Shown piece after piece: positions 1-9,298 of a stretch of DNA of 64,000 nucleotides; positions within the stretch are counted from its first letter, which is position 1; every line of letters begins with the position of its first letter. The DNA is from Novosphingobium subterraneum (GTDB lineage Bacteria > Pseudomonadota > Alphaproteobacteria > Sphingomonadales > Sphingomonadaceae), in assembly GCF_000807925.1 (NCBI RefSeq), contig NZ_JRVC01000002.1, positions 1 through 64,000 of the forward strand, given 5' to 3'. The position numbers and the translations under genes were made by a program. The notes below the pieces were generated by a model, which was given only the letters and a program-made list of their open reading frames with translations, was not told where the DNA came from and searched no databases.

Positions 1-80
1 TGAAAGACCCCCGTGACTGCAAGCCTTTCGCCATCACACTGGACACAGTTTACATGGACAGTTATGGTATCGGTATTAAC

Positions 81-91
81 ATAATCATTAT
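81..91. promoter_or_regulatory. Small AT-rich palindrome upstream of mazG
   Basis: ATAATCATTAT is a perfect inverted repeat with one central base, inside an AT-rich island (about 62-104) in otherwise GC-rich DNA. It lies about 67 bases before the mazG start. It resembles part of a Fur/Zur-type operator or an AT-rich promoter element. The gene upstream lies outside the window, so the target cannot be assigned. Confidence 0.25.
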
Positions 92-157
92 TATCAAATC
101 TGATTTGGCCGGTTGGATCGACACCCTAACTCCGGTCAACCGAACCGGGAAAATACC

Positions 158-943
158 ATGAGCGCAGCTTCCACGCCCAATCTATCGCGGCTCCTAGCCA
201 TCATGGCCCGCTTGCGAGATCCGGCGCGCGGTTGCGAATGGGATTGCGCGCAGACTTTCGCAACGATCGCGCCGTACACTATCGAGGAAGCTTACGAAGT
301 CGATGATGCCATCGCCCGCAACGACATGGCCGCGCTGAAGGAAGAACTTGGCGACCTGTTGCTTCAGGTCGTGTTCCATGCACGCATGGCCGAAGAGCTC
401 GGTCTGTTCTCGTTCGAGGACGTGGCGGAAGCCATTTCCGCGAAAATGGAAGCACGCCATCCTCATGTGTTTGGCAACGAGGCTGACGAAGGCCAGTCGC
501 GTGAGGACCGCTGGGAGAGCGCCAAGGCCGCTGAACGCAGGTCAAAGGGGGCGACCAGTGCCATGGACGGCGTAGCGCTGGCGCTTCCGGCGCTGATGCG
601 GGCCGAAAAGCTCCAGAAGCGCGCTGTCAGGCAAGGCTTCGATTGGCCCGACCCATCCGGCGCAGCTGCCAAGGTTTATGAAGAGATACAAGAGCTTGCA
701 GAAGCTTCCTCAGACTCTGAGCGCGTTGCGGAAGCCGGTGACCTGCTTTTTGCGGCGGTCAACCTTGTGCGCAAGCACGGCGTCGCGCCGGAAGAAGCGC
801 TGCGCCAGGCTAACGCCAAGTTCGAGCGGCGCTTCAGGGGCATGGAGCAACTGGCCGAGGGCCGCTTTGCGCAGCTGACCCTCGACCAGCAGGAAGAGCT
901 TTGGCAGGCAGTGAAAGCGTCAGAGCGCGGTGAAACGGCCTAG
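158..943 (+). CDS. mazG: Nucleoside triphosphate pyrophosphohydrolase MazG
   Basis: This is a 261-residue all-alpha NTP pyrophosphohydrolase that converts (d)NTPs to monophosphates as cytosolic house-cleaning. The N-terminal MazG domain shows the metal-binding pattern EEAYE followed by ELGDLL, and a second, weaker MazG domain follows (VYEEIQELAE ... EAGDLLFAAVN). That matches the two-domain, roughly 260-residue family form. I chose the ATG at 158. The reading frame is open back to a TTG at 113, but those extra residues do not look like family sequence. The last 24 bases overlap the 3-prime end of the convergent hflX gene, leaving no room for a terminator between them. Confidence 0.93.
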   Translation: MSAASTPNLSRLLAIMARLRDPARGCEWDCAQTFATIAPYTIEEAYEVDDAIARNDMAALKEELGDLLLQVVFHARMAEELGLFSFEDVAEAISAKMEARHPHVFGNEADEGQSREDRWESAKAAERRSKGATSAMDGVALALPALMRAEKLQKRAVRQGFDWPDPSGAAAKVYEEIQELAEASSDSERVAEAGDLLFAAVNLVRKHGVAPEEALRQANAKFERRFRGMEQLAEGRFAQLTLDQQEELWQAVKASERGETA

Positions 944-2269
944 CTCACGCTGGGTCAACCGCACCTTGATGCGCAGCGCCGGATCGCCACCCGCAGTTTC
1001 CGCCTCGGCTTCCTCCAGGATATCGCCGTGGGCGTGCAGCCAGGCAATGCGCTGACCGTCTGACAAAGGAATCGTAAACTCCAGCATCTGCGCCCCGCCG
1101 GTGAGCATCTGGCCCAGCTGCTCGAGCAGCGCATCCACACCCGCGCCGGTCAAGGCCGAGATCGGCACCACCGGAACTTCGGCAATGCGCGCGGCAATGA
1201 GGTCCCGGCGCATCGCCTGCTCTTCGGCAGTCAGCAGGTCCCACTTGTTCCACGCCTCGACAATCGGGATCTTCGAGCCCCCTTCCCCGATCACATCAAG
1301 GTCGGCGAGGATCTGTTCGACTTCAGCCTTCTGATCCGCCGTCGCGGGATTGGAAACGTCGCGCACGTGCACGATCACGTCCGCCGCCGTGACTTCCTCG
1401 AGCGTGGCGCGGAAGGCCGCGACCAGTTGCGTCGGCAGCTCGGAGATGAAGCCCACGGTGTCCGACAGGATGGCCTTCTCGACGCCCGACAGCCGGATTG
1501 CCCGCATCGTCGGATCAAGCGTGGCGAACAGGAGATCTTCCGCCATGACGTCAGCGCCTGTCAGGCGGTTGAACAGCGTGGACTTGCCGGCATTGGTGTA
1601 GCCCACCAGAGCAATCACCGGCCAGGGCGCTCGCTGCCGCCGGTTGCGGTGGAGTCCGCGCGTGCGCCGGACCTGTTCCAGTTCCTTGCGCAGCCGCGCC
1701 ATGCGTCCGCGGATCTGGCGACGGTCCGCCTCGATCTGGGTCTCGCCCGGGCCACCAAGGAAGCCGAAGCCACCGCGCTGACGCTCAAGGTGTGTCCATG
1801 ATCGCACCAGTCGCCCGGCCTGATAATCGAGATGCGCCAGTTCGACCTGCAGCCGCCCCTCGGCAGTTGCCGCACGCTCGCCGAAGATCTCGAGGATCAG
1901 GCCGGTCCGGTCGATGACCTTGCGCTTGAGTTTTTCCTCAAGGTTACGCTGCTGGATTGCCGACAGCGAGCCGTCGACGATGACCAGTTCGGCGTCTGAC
2001 TGGTTGCAGGCCACGCCGATGCGTTCCACCTGCCCCTCACCGAACAGGGTGGCGGGGCGGACGGCGCGGATCGGCAGAATGAAGGCATCGACCACTTCGA
2101 TGCCGATGGCGCGGGCGAGGCCCTGCCCTTCTTCAAGGCGGCTTTCCGCATCCGAGCCAAGCCCCCCTCCCCGTTGCTTGATATCGGGGAGGACGACAAC
2201 GGCGCGCGCGCCACGGGTGACTTCACCGGCTATTTCGCCGGTGTTGTTGCCAAATTCAAAAGTACTCAG
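920..2269 (-). CDS. hflX: GTPase HflX (ribosome rescue/splitting GTPase)
   Basis: HflX is a ribosome-associated GTPase that splits stalled or stress-inactivated ribosomes. The G domain is clear: G1 [11 protein letters not shown]3 DTVGFI and G4 NKWD, preceded by the helical HflX domain ([13 protein letters not shown]). The first obvious GTG (2095) would cut off conserved N-terminal sequence ([11 protein letters not shown] ... [19 protein letters not shown]). Extending upstream reaches a stop after a CTG at 2269. This CTG sits in the sequence CTGA, overlapping the hfq stop codon, with GAGG five bases upstream. I therefore propose a CTG start, giving 449 residues, a usual HflX length, translationally coupled to hfq. 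The CTG start is inference; the family call is firm. Confidence 0.9.
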   Translation of the reverse strand: MSTFEFGNNTGEIAGEVTRGARAVVVLPDIKQRGGGLGSDAESRLEEGQGLARAIGIEVVDAFILPIRAVRPATLFGEGQVERIGVACNQSDAELVIVDGSLSAIQQRNLEEKLKRKVIDRTGLILEIFGERAATAEGRLQVELAHLDYQAGRLVRSWTHLERQRGGFGFLGGPGETQIEADRRQIRGRMARLRKELEQVRRTRGLHRNRRQRAPWPVIALVGYTNAGKSTLFNRLTGADVMAEDLLFATLDPTMRAIRLSGVEKAILSDTVGFISELPTQLVAAFRATLEEVTAADVIVHVRDVSNPATADQKAEVEQILADLDVIGEGGSKIPIVEAWNKWDLLTAEEQAMRRDLIAARIAEVPVVPISALTGAGVDALLEQLGQMLTGGAQMLEFTIPLSDGQRIAWLHAHGDILEEAEAETAGGDPALRIKVRLTQRELGRFTAL

Positions 2270-2841
2270 GAATCCTCACCATCCCAGTCGCCGGTGAGAT
2301 CAACATGACCGGCAGGCTGAATTGTCGAAACGGCATGCTTGTAGGCGAGCTGTACGTAACCCTCGCGCTCGAGCAGCATGCAGAAGAGATCATAGGACGC
2401 GACCTTGCCCTGCAGCATGACGCCGTTCACGAGGAACATCGTCACCTGCACGCCGGAATCGCGCACGCTGGACAGGAACACTTCCTGCAGCAAGCGGGCC
2501 TTCTTGCCGTTTTCCTCACCACCCGTCTGGAAGTGCGCAACCGAAAGCTGCTGCCCGGGCATGATCGTCGAGATCGCATGCTTGTAGACCAGCTGCGACT
2601 GGCCATCGCGGCGCAGCAGGATCGAGAAGTTGTCGAACCACGTGACGATGCCCTGCAGCTTGACACCCTTCACGAGGAACATCGTGACAGGGATCTTGTT
2701 CTTGCGCAGGTGGTTGAGGAAAAGGTCCTGAAGGTTCTGCCCCTTACCTCCGCTCGGGCCGGTTACCGGTGCCGAAGCTTCCGCGACTGGAGCGGGTTCG
2801 GGCTTGGGCCGAGGGCGGGCAGACAAGGTCTTTCCGGTCAT
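2266..2841 (-). CDS. hfq: RNA chaperone Hfq with two tandem Sm domains
   Basis: Hfq normally has about 80-100 residues and forms a hexamer that pairs small RNAs with mRNAs. This 191-residue protein holds two complete Hfq modules after a proline-rich leader. Module 1 (about 35-96) has NLQD, KGVKLQG, FDNF and YKH. Module 2 (about 117-177) has LLQE, NGVMLQG, YDLF and YKH. Module 1 keeps a basic rim (RKNK) and the lysine of KLQG. Module 2 has RDSG and MLQG there, so the rim and part of the proximal face are altered. Six modules could come from three chains. It is followed by hflX with an overlapping stop/start. The gap to ntrX upstream (189 bases) leaves room for its own promoter. Confidence 0.95.
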   Translation of the reverse strand: MTGKTLSARPRPKPEPAPVAEASAPVTGPSGGKGQNLQDLFLNHLRKNKIPVTMFLVKGVKLQGIVTWFDNFSILLRRDGQSQLVYKHAISTIMPGQQLSVAHFQTGGEENGKKARLLQEVFLSSVRDSGVQVTMFLVNGVMLQGKVASYDLFCMLLEREGYVQLAYKHAVSTIQPAGHVDLTGDWDGEDS

Positions 2842-3030
2842 TTCACGTGACTCCGTTTTCTATTGGCTCGGCCCTGCGGGGGCCTTCGCGATCTGGCCTT
2901 CGTGCTGATCGCACTCTGGCCGGGTTCATTGACGAGTTTATGTCCCCCCGCGCGTTCCGTAAACATGGGAAATTGCACAGGGTTCCGAATTAATGCGTAT
3001 TCACACGCGCGAAATCAATCTGTCGCGCGA

Positions 3031-4416
3031 TTATTCGTCGTCCTCATCCTCCCGACGCTCCGCCATTCCCAATAGCTTGAGCTTGCGGTGCAGGGCCGAG
3101 CGTTCCATGCCGATGAAGCTCGCAGTCTTTGAAATATTTCCGGAAAACCGCCTTATCTGGACCTTGAGATACTCGCGTTCGAAATTCTCCCGCGCCTCGC
3201 GCAGCGGCACGCCCATCAGGGCAGAACCTGCAGATTCTCCGCCCATCGGAGTGCTGACGATCTCTGACGGCAACATGTCCGAGTCGATCCGCGCCAACCG
3301 GTCACGCGGTGCCAGAATCACCGTCCGTTCGACAACGTTGCGAAGCTGACGCACGTTGCCCGGCCAGTCATAGCTTTGCAGGGCCGCCATCGCCTCGGGC
3401 GAGATTGCAGGCGGCGCTACGCCCTGTTCGCTAGCGTACCGGGCGAAGAAGTGGTCCACCAACGGCGGAATGTCGTCGCGCCGGTCGATCAGCGAAGGAA
3501 TGGCAACCGGCACCACGTTCAGCCGGTAATAGAGGTCTTCGCGGAAACGCCTTTCGGCGATCTCCTTTTCCAGCGGGCGCGACGAGGACGAGACCACGCG
3601 AACGTCCACGCGCAATTGGCGATGGCCGCCAACGCGGGCAAACGACTGCTCGGTCAATACGCGCAGGATCCGCGCCTGGCTCGACGCGGGCATGTCGGAC
3701 ACTTCGTCAAGGAACAGCGTTCCCCCGTCCGCCATCTCGAGCAGCCCCGCCCTCACCAGCTTGCCGTCGATTTCCTCTCCGAACAGCTCCTGTTCAAAGC
3801 GCTCGGGCGTGATGCGGGCGGAATTGACGGTGATGAACGGGCTCTGCGCCCGCGGGCTCCAGGAATGGAGCAGGCGCGCCGCAACTTCCTTGCCGGAACC
3901 GGCCGGGCCGGTAATCAGCAGGCGGCTGCCCGTGTTGGCAACGCGCTTGAGTGTCGCGCGCACCTGGTTGATCGCCGAACTGTTGCCGGTGAACTCCTCT
4001 GCCATGGCAAAACCCTGGCGCAGGCGGGCGTTCTCTCGGCGCAGGCGCTCGGTCTCGGTCGCCCGTTCCACCAGCAGCAGCAGGCGCTCGGCCTCGAAGG
4101 GCTTTTCGAGAAAATCCATGGCCCCGCGGCTGATCGCGGAGACGGCCGTGTCAATGTTGCCATGCCCCGAGAAGATGATGACGGGCAGCTCCGGCTCGCG
4201 CTTCTTGATCTCGTCGAGGACTTCCAGTCCGTCCATCGGGCTGCCGTGCAGCCAGACGTCCAGCAGTACAAGGCTGGGCCGACGCTCGTCGATCGCGGCA
4301 AGTGCCGAGGTGCTGTCCGCCGCCATCCTGCAGCCATAGCCTTCGTCGGAGAGAACGCCTGCGACCAGTTCGCGGATGTCGCGTTCGTCGTCTACGATGA
4401 GGATATCGAGTGCCAT
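3031..4416 (-). CDS. ntrX: Nitrogen-type response regulator NtrX
   Basis: This is a 461-residue response regulator partnered with NtrY. Domain order is a receiver (DD at 9-10, phospho-Asp53 in LLDVWL), an AAA+ module (Walker A GPAGSGKE, Walker B GGTLFLDEV, RFREDLYYRLN) and a C-terminal Fis-type helix-turn-helix (ISKTASFIGMERSALHRKL). The loop after ELFG reads EEIDGKLVRAG, so the sigma-54-contacting GAFTGA motif present in ntrC and prsR of this window is missing. That suggests action without sigma 54. The start is the ATG at 4416, with AGGA eight bases upstream, 13 bases after the ntrY stop; the frame is open further upstream inside ntrY. Confidence 0.93.
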   Translation of the reverse strand: MALDILIVDDERDIRELVAGVLSDEGYGCRMAADSTSALAAIDERRPSLVLLDVWLHGSPMDGLEVLDEIKKREPELPVIIFSGHGNIDTAVSAISRGAMDFLEKPFEAERLLLLVERATETERLRRENARLRQGFAMAEEFTGNSSAINQVRATLKRVANTGSRLLITGPAGSGKEVAARLLHSWSPRAQSPFITVNSARITPERFEQELFGEEIDGKLVRAGLLEMADGGTLFLDEVSDMPASSQARILRVLTEQSFARVGGHRQLRVDVRVVSSSSRPLEKEIAERRFREDLYYRLNVVPVAIPSLIDRRDDIPPLVDHFFARYASEQGVAPPAISPEAMAALQSYDWPGNVRQLRNVVERTVILAPRDRLARIDSDMLPSEIVSTPMGGESAGSALMGVPLREARENFEREYLKVQIRRFSGNISKTASFIGMERSALHRKLKLLGMAERREDEDDE

Positions 4417-4429
4417 TGCTTGGGTCCTG

Positions 4430-6658
4430 TCAGTCCTGTTCGGCCATTGCGCGTGATGAAGAAAGCGGGTCGCGGGCAAAGCGCATGGTCACGCGTGTCC
4501 CTCCGCCCGGCTCGGGGGTGAAGGCCATTTCGCCGCCGTGCTCCTCGACGATCTTGTGAACGATGGCGAGGCCCAGGCCGGTGCCCTTTTCCCGCGTGGT
4601 CATGTACGGTTCGAGAATTCGCTCGCGCTCCGCCGGTAGCCCGATGCCATTGTCGGTGACGCTGACGGTCACTGTGTCGTGGTCTCCTGCCAGGGTCACC
4701 GCCACGCGCCCACGGTAATCGACTTCCTCGCTCTTCGCCCGCGTTTCAATGGCTTCGACGGCGTTTTTCAGCACATTGGTCATCACCTGGCCGAACTGAT
4801 GGCGATCGCACTGCAACGGCATCGACGCGGCATCGCAGGCGAAGCTGAAATCGATCCCCGTATGCGCCACTTCCTGCAGGAACAGGGATTGTCTGACGAG
4901 GTCGCTGGCGTCCTCGGTCCGGAAGACAGGCTTGGGCAGCCGGGCGAACGAGGAAAACTCGTCCACCATCTTCCTGAGATCGCCGACCTGCCTGATGATG
5001 GTGCTGGTCAATTCCTCGAACAATTCGGGATCATTCTCGATCTGGCGGCCATAACGGCGGCGCAGACGTTCGGTGGCCAGCTGGATCGGTGTCAGCGGGT
5101 TCTTGATCTCGTGGGCGATGCGGCGGGCCACGTCCGACCAAGCCGCGCGACGCTGATCGAGCAGTTGCCGGGTAATGTCCTCAAAGGTGATGACGTGACC
5201 GTTGCTGTCCTGCACGACGCGCACCGCCAGCGTGCGCAGGTCACCATCGAGCGGATACTGGATCACGTTGTTGGGCTGACCCGAGTTCACGAGCTGCGCG
5301 AAAACCGGCGAAACTTCCGCGAGGGGACGGCCGATCGGGTTCTGGGCCGCATCCGCAAGAAGCACGCGCTGTGCAGAGGAGTTGATCAACTGAACCGCGC
5401 CATCGCGCCCGATCGACACGATGCCCGCCGTGATCGATTCCAGAACGGCCTCGATGAACGCGCGACGCACCTCGAGCTGCGCATTGGCGGTAACGAGAGC
5501 TTGCGTCTGGCCTTCGAGCTGCTGGGTCATGCGATTGAAGGCACGCGCCAGCAGCCCCACCTCGTCGGTCCCGCTGCTCTGCGCCACGCGCATCGAGAAA
5601 TTCCCGCTACCGATGGTTCGGGCTGCGGAAACCAGTTCGGCAAGCGGCGCCACCTGCCTGTCGGCAAAGCGCAGGGCTGCCCATACCGCAACCCCCACCA
5701 GTGCGAGGCTGACGCCGAACAGGGCAAGGTTGAAGCGCAGTTGCAGCGCCCTCGCCCGCGTCGTCAGCATGTCGTAGGACTTGAGCACGGTCTGCGCCCG
5801 CTCCCACTGCTGGAGCGCAAGTGCGTTCGACGTCCGCGCGGCAAAGAGATAGATGCCTCGGGCCTTGTCGATGGGCGTTACCGCCTCGATCCGCTCGGCC
5901 GATGCGCGGACGACCACGGCTTCGCCGGCATCGAGACGTTTCAGATCCGCCTGCGTCACGCGCTGCTGGCGGTCGGTCTTTTCGGGATCTACTATGGCGG
6001 CAGTGCGAAGCGTGCCGTCGCCTGCGCGTTCGAGGATCGCGGACTCGTTGAGCTGGCGACTGAGAACCTGGAAGGAGTACCCTTCGGCAAATTCGGTTGA
6101 GGTGATCGGCGCCTGGTCGAGGTAATCGCGAATGTCACCAGCCATGGTGACCGTTTCGTTGCCGACGTCGCGCAGCTTGTCCTCGTAATAGCCCCGCGCG
6201 AGCTTGTTTGCATTCTCCAGCATTCCGCGGGAATTGTCAGAGAACCAGAATTCGACGCCGGACTGGAACAGGAAAGAGGCGAAGATCACGACCAGAAGCG
6301 TCGGGATTGCTGCGATCAGCGAGAACAACCAGACCAGGCGGACGTGGAGGCGCCCGCTCGATCCAAGCACGCTTTGCGCGGCGCGTCTGATTGCCAGTCT
6401 CCGGCCCCACAGTATCTGGAGGGCCATGGCCGGGACAAGCGTTCCGATCAGAAGACTCGACGTGAGGCGCGAAGGCAGGATCTGGCCTTCGCTGCCGCTG
6501 CCGGTGACCGTCAGCCAGCTGACTGCCAGCATCAACGCAAGGACCGTAGAGGCCGCCACTTCGAGCAGGAAGAACACGTTTGCGCGGCGCAGGCCGACGG
6601 CCATTCGCCGCACCCATCGCGGCATCCTGCGGACCGTGACTCTAGACTCCTGCATCAT
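4430..6658 (-). CDS. ntrY: Sensor histidine kinase NtrY
   Basis: NtrY is a membrane-bound sensor kinase of the alphaproteobacterial NtrYX nitrogen/redox system. About 742 residues show several N-terminal membrane helices (FFLLEVAASTVLALML, LVWLFSLIAAIPTLLVVIF), an extracytoplasmic sensor part, another helix, a HAMP segment (PLAELVSAARTIGSGNF), a PAS-like region, the H-box [13 protein letters not shown], and an ATPase domain with NVLKNAVEAIE, DNGIGLP and KGTGLGLAIV. The start is uncertain. I use the first of two ATGs at 6658, which leaves an 85-base gap to ntrC. The open frame runs to 6781 and would overlap ntrC. No strong ribosome-binding site is visible for any candidate. Confidence 0.92.
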   Translation of the reverse strand: MMQESRVTVRRMPRWVRRMAVGLRRANVFFLLEVAASTVLALMLAVSWLTVTGSGSEGQILPSRLTSSLLIGTLVPAMALQILWGRRLAIRRAAQSVLGSSGRLHVRLVWLFSLIAAIPTLLVVIFASFLFQSGVEFWFSDNSRGMLENANKLARGYYEDKLRDVGNETVTMAGDIRDYLDQAPITSTEFAEGYSFQVLSRQLNESAILERAGDGTLRTAAIVDPEKTDRQQRVTQADLKRLDAGEAVVVRASAERIEAVTPIDKARGIYLFAARTSNALALQQWERAQTVLKSYDMLTTRARALQLRFNLALFGVSLALVGVAVWAALRFADRQVAPLAELVSAARTIGSGNFSMRVAQSSGTDEVGLLARAFNRMTQQLEGQTQALVTANAQLEVRRAFIEAVLESITAGIVSIGRDGAVQLINSSAQRVLLADAAQNPIGRPLAEVSPVFAQLVNSGQPNNVIQYPLDGDLRTLAVRVVQDSNGHVITFEDITRQLLDQRRAAWSDVARRIAHEIKNPLTPIQLATERLRRRYGRQIENDPELFEELTSTIIRQVGDLRKMVDEFSSFARLPKPVFRTEDASDLVRQSLFLQEVAHTGIDFSFACDAASMPLQCDRHQFGQVMTNVLKNAVEAIETRAKSEEVDYRGRVAVTLAGDHDTVTVSVTDNGIGLPAERERILEPYMTTREKGTGLGLAIVHKIVEEHGGEMAFTPEPGGGTRVTMRFARDPLSSSRAMAEQD

Positions 6659-6743
6659 CGTTGCATGGTCACAACACCACTGTTGCAGAAATGCAAGAGG
6701 AAACCGACGAGTGTCTGGCGGTGGACGACAAGTGTCGCAACCA

Positions 6744-8183
6744 TCAGTCGCGCAGGGCGAAGTCCTCCGCAATAATGCCAAGCTCGGACAGCCGCTTCCG
6801 CAACGTATTGCGATTTATGCCGAGGATCTGGGCAGCGCGCAGCTGGTTGCCACCGGTCTGGCTGAGGATCGCTGCAAACAGGGGGCGTTCGAATGCGGCG
6901 AGCGCTGCGTCATAGACGTCTCCCGGTGCCGGACTGTTGCTCGAAAGCCAATGCTCTACAGCCACGGCGATGTCGCTTTGAGCAGATTCGGTCGTGTGCT
7001 GCAGTTCCTGAGCCGGAGAGCTGCCTTCAGCGTGAACAAGCAAGGGTTCGATCGCAGTGGCGTCGATGATCTCGTCGCGTGCCAGCAGGGCGAGCCGATA
7101 GATGAAGTTGCGCAGTTCGCGCACGTTGCCCCGCCACGGCTGGCGCGACAGCAGCTCGGCGCCGGACTGGGTCAACTGGCGGCGAGGCAGGCCTTCGGCT
7201 GCGGCATTCGCCAGAAAATGGCGGGCGAGAGCCTCGATGTCGTCTGCCCGGTCTCGCAACGGTGGCAGCTCGATCGGCACCACGGCCAGGCGATAGTAAA
7301 GGTCTTCGCGGAACGTCCCTGCGGCAATCATCGGCAGGAGATCGCGATTGGTGGCGGCGACGATCCGGCAATCCAGTGTGATCTCGTCACGCCCGCCAAC
7401 GCGACGGATCCGTCCAGACTGCAAGGCGCGCAGCAGGCGCGTCTGGGCCTGCATGGGCATGTCGCCGATTTCATCGAGGAACAATGTGCCACCGCTCGCC
7501 TGTTCGAACTTGCCGATCGAGCGGGCAACTGCGCCCGTGAATGCACCTTTCTCGTGGCCGAACAGCTCGCTCTCGATCAGCTCGGCGGGGATGGCAGCGG
7601 TATTGACGGCCACGAAGGGCCCGGACCGGCGATTGCCGAGCTGGTGGATCGCTTCAGCCACAAGCTCCTTGCCCGTCCCGGATTCGCCCAGGATCAGCAC
7701 GGTCAGATCGTTGCGCAAGACCCGCGTTATCATGCGGTAGACCGCCTGCATTGCGGCGCTACGGCCAACCAGCGGAAGGCCCTGCGTGACGTCCTGCGGC
7801 ACGTCGATCTCGGCGGCTTCGGCCTTGCCGATGGCCTGCGTGACCGTGCGGACCAGTTCCTCGAGGTCGAAGGGCTTGGGGAAGTATTCGAACGCTCCGG
7901 TCTCGCTGGCGCGCACCGCCGTATCCAGCGTGTTCTGCGCTGAAAGGATAATGATCGGCATGGAGGGATGTGCATCGCGCACCGATCCCAGCGTTTCGAT
8001 CCCGTCGCCGTCGGTCAGCATCACGTCGGTCAGCAACAGGCGATAGTCAGCGCCCGCAAGATGCCGGTCACGCCCAGCGACCGAATCGCAGTGATCGACG
8101 TCGAAGCCTTCGGCTTCAAGGGCAGCAGTGATGACGAGGGCGATCGAGGCGTCGTCCTCGACCAGAAGAACGCGCTTGGTCAT
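6744..8183 (-). CDS. ntrC: Nitrogen regulation response regulator NtrC
   Basis: This is a 479-residue sigma-54-dependent activator phosphorylated by NtrB under nitrogen limitation. The receiver has the acidic pair ED-D and phospho-Asp53 (LLTDVML). The AAA+ domain has Walker A GESGTGKE, an intact GAFTGA loop (HEKGAFTGAV) and Walker B GGTLFLDEIGD. The C-terminal Fis-like helix-turn-helix is NQLRAAQILGINRNTLRKRL. Its ATG overlaps the ntrB stop by one base (TGATG), so the two are probably translationally coupled. Confidence 0.95.
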   Translation of the reverse strand: MTKRVLLVEDDASIALVITAALEAEGFDVDHCDSVAGRDRHLAGADYRLLLTDVMLTDGDGIETLGSVRDAHPSMPIIILSAQNTLDTAVRASETGAFEYFPKPFDLEELVRTVTQAIGKAEAAEIDVPQDVTQGLPLVGRSAAMQAVYRMITRVLRNDLTVLILGESGTGKELVAEAIHQLGNRRSGPFVAVNTAAIPAELIESELFGHEKGAFTGAVARSIGKFEQASGGTLFLDEIGDMPMQAQTRLLRALQSGRIRRVGGRDEITLDCRIVAATNRDLLPMIAAGTFREDLYYRLAVVPIELPPLRDRADDIEALARHFLANAAAEGLPRRQLTQSGAELLSRQPWRGNVRELRNFIYRLALLARDEIIDATAIEPLLVHAEGSSPAQELQHTTESAQSDIAVAVEHWLSSNSPAPGDVYDAALAAFERPLFAAILSQTGGNQLRAAQILGINRNTLRKRLSELGIIAEDFALRD

Positions 8184-9298
8184 CAGGGCACCGATCCGGC
8201 AACGGGGAGGTGAATACGGAAATGGGTGAGGCCGTTGGCCTCGTCCCGGTCATGCGTGATGCGCCCGTTCATTTCACGCACCAGCTTCTGGACCAGCGCA
8301 AGGCCAAGGCCCTGCCCGCTCTTTTTGCCGGTCACGAACGGTTCGAAGATGTGATCGCGCAGCTTGGGGTCGATGCCCGGGCCATTGTCTGACACGCGCA
8401 GCTCGATCGGCAGGCGCAACGGCTTTCCGCCCGGCCCGACATGCAGCTGGATGCCGCTGGCAAAGCGCGTACGCACCGAAATTCGCGGCTGCAGCTGGTG
8501 CTGGCAGGCTTCCCGCGCGTTGCTCAACAGGTTGAGCAGGACCTGCACCAGCGAATCCGCATTGGCTGTCACCGGGGGAAGCGATGGGTCGAACTCCTCC
8601 TCGATCACCACGTTCGAAGGGTGCCCGGCCACCAGCACCGCCTCGGCGCGCCGAACGGCCTCATGCAGGTTGCACTCCTGCGCCGGCTCGGCACTGCGGC
8701 GGGAGAGCGACTGCATCTGGTCGATCAGCTTGGCGATACGGTCGACCTCGGCCGTGATCAGCCCGGTCATTGCCCGGTCCCGCTCGCTCAGCTTGCGGTC
8801 GAGCAGTTGCGCCGCGCCGCGGATGCCGGCAAGCGGGTTCTTGATCTCGTGCGCCAGCACTTCCGGCGCACGCAGGGCCACGCCCTCGCCGCCGCCCGCG
8901 CCTCGCCCGTCGCCGGTCAGCGCCTCGACGCCGACGCCTTCGTGCAGCATCAGCAATTGCCAGCCCGGACAATGGGTCACCGGGCTCGTCATCACGTCGA
9001 ACGTGCGCACCGGCTGCCCCATGATCCGCACGCCCACGCCGCGTGCAAATAGGTTCGCCTCGCCATCTGCCAGACGCCCGAGGATCAGCGGTTCCTCGAA
9101 TTCGAACAGTTCCGCCACGGACTTGCCGACCAGGCGCCGGTAGCTCTGGCCCATCAGTTGCTCGGCGGCGGGGTTGACCGAAGCCACCACCAGCTCCGGA
9201 TCGAGCTGCAACAGGGCGAGCGGCAGGCTGGCGACGACGCGCTTGGGATCGGGCTTCTGCCCGGGCTCGGTCCTGCGCCAGTCGGGCAGCAAGCTCAT
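8183..9298 (-). CDS. ntrB: Nitrogen regulation sensor kinase NtrB
   Basis: NtrB is a cytosolic two-component kinase/phosphatase for NtrC that normally reads nitrogen status through PII proteins. The 371-residue protein has an N-terminal PAS-like part, an H-box with His150 ([12 protein letters not shown]) and an ATPase domain with [16 protein letters not shown] and SGQGLGLAL. It has no membrane segment, as expected. The start is the ATG at 9298, which forms ATGA with the dusB stop. The open frame continues far upstream within dusB but has no family sequence there. dusB-ntrB-ntrC is a classic alphaproteobacterial order. Confidence 0.95.
   Translation of the reverse strand: MSLLPDWRRTEPGQKPDPKRVVASLPLALLQLDPELVVASVNPAAEQLMGQSYRRLVGKSVAELFEFEEPLILGRLADGEANLFARGVGVRIMGQPVRTFDVMTSPVTHCPGWQLLMLHEGVGVEALTGDGRGAGGGEGVALRAPEVLAHEIKNPLAGIRGAAQLLDRKLSERDRAMTGLITAEVDRIAKLIDQMQSLSRRSAEPAQECNLHEAVRRAEAVLVAGHPSNVVIEEEFDPSLPPVTANADSLVQVLLNLLSNAREACQHQLQPRISVRTRFASGIQLHVGPGGKPLRLPIELRVSDNGPGIDPKLRDHIFEPFVTGKKSGQGLGLALVQKLVREMNGRITHDRDEANGLTHFRIHLPVAGSVP

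Noticed and set aside
4679-6100. 473-codon open frame antisense to ntrY
   Set aside because: It is a shadow of ntrY with low-complexity composition, no family motifs and no ribosome-binding site.
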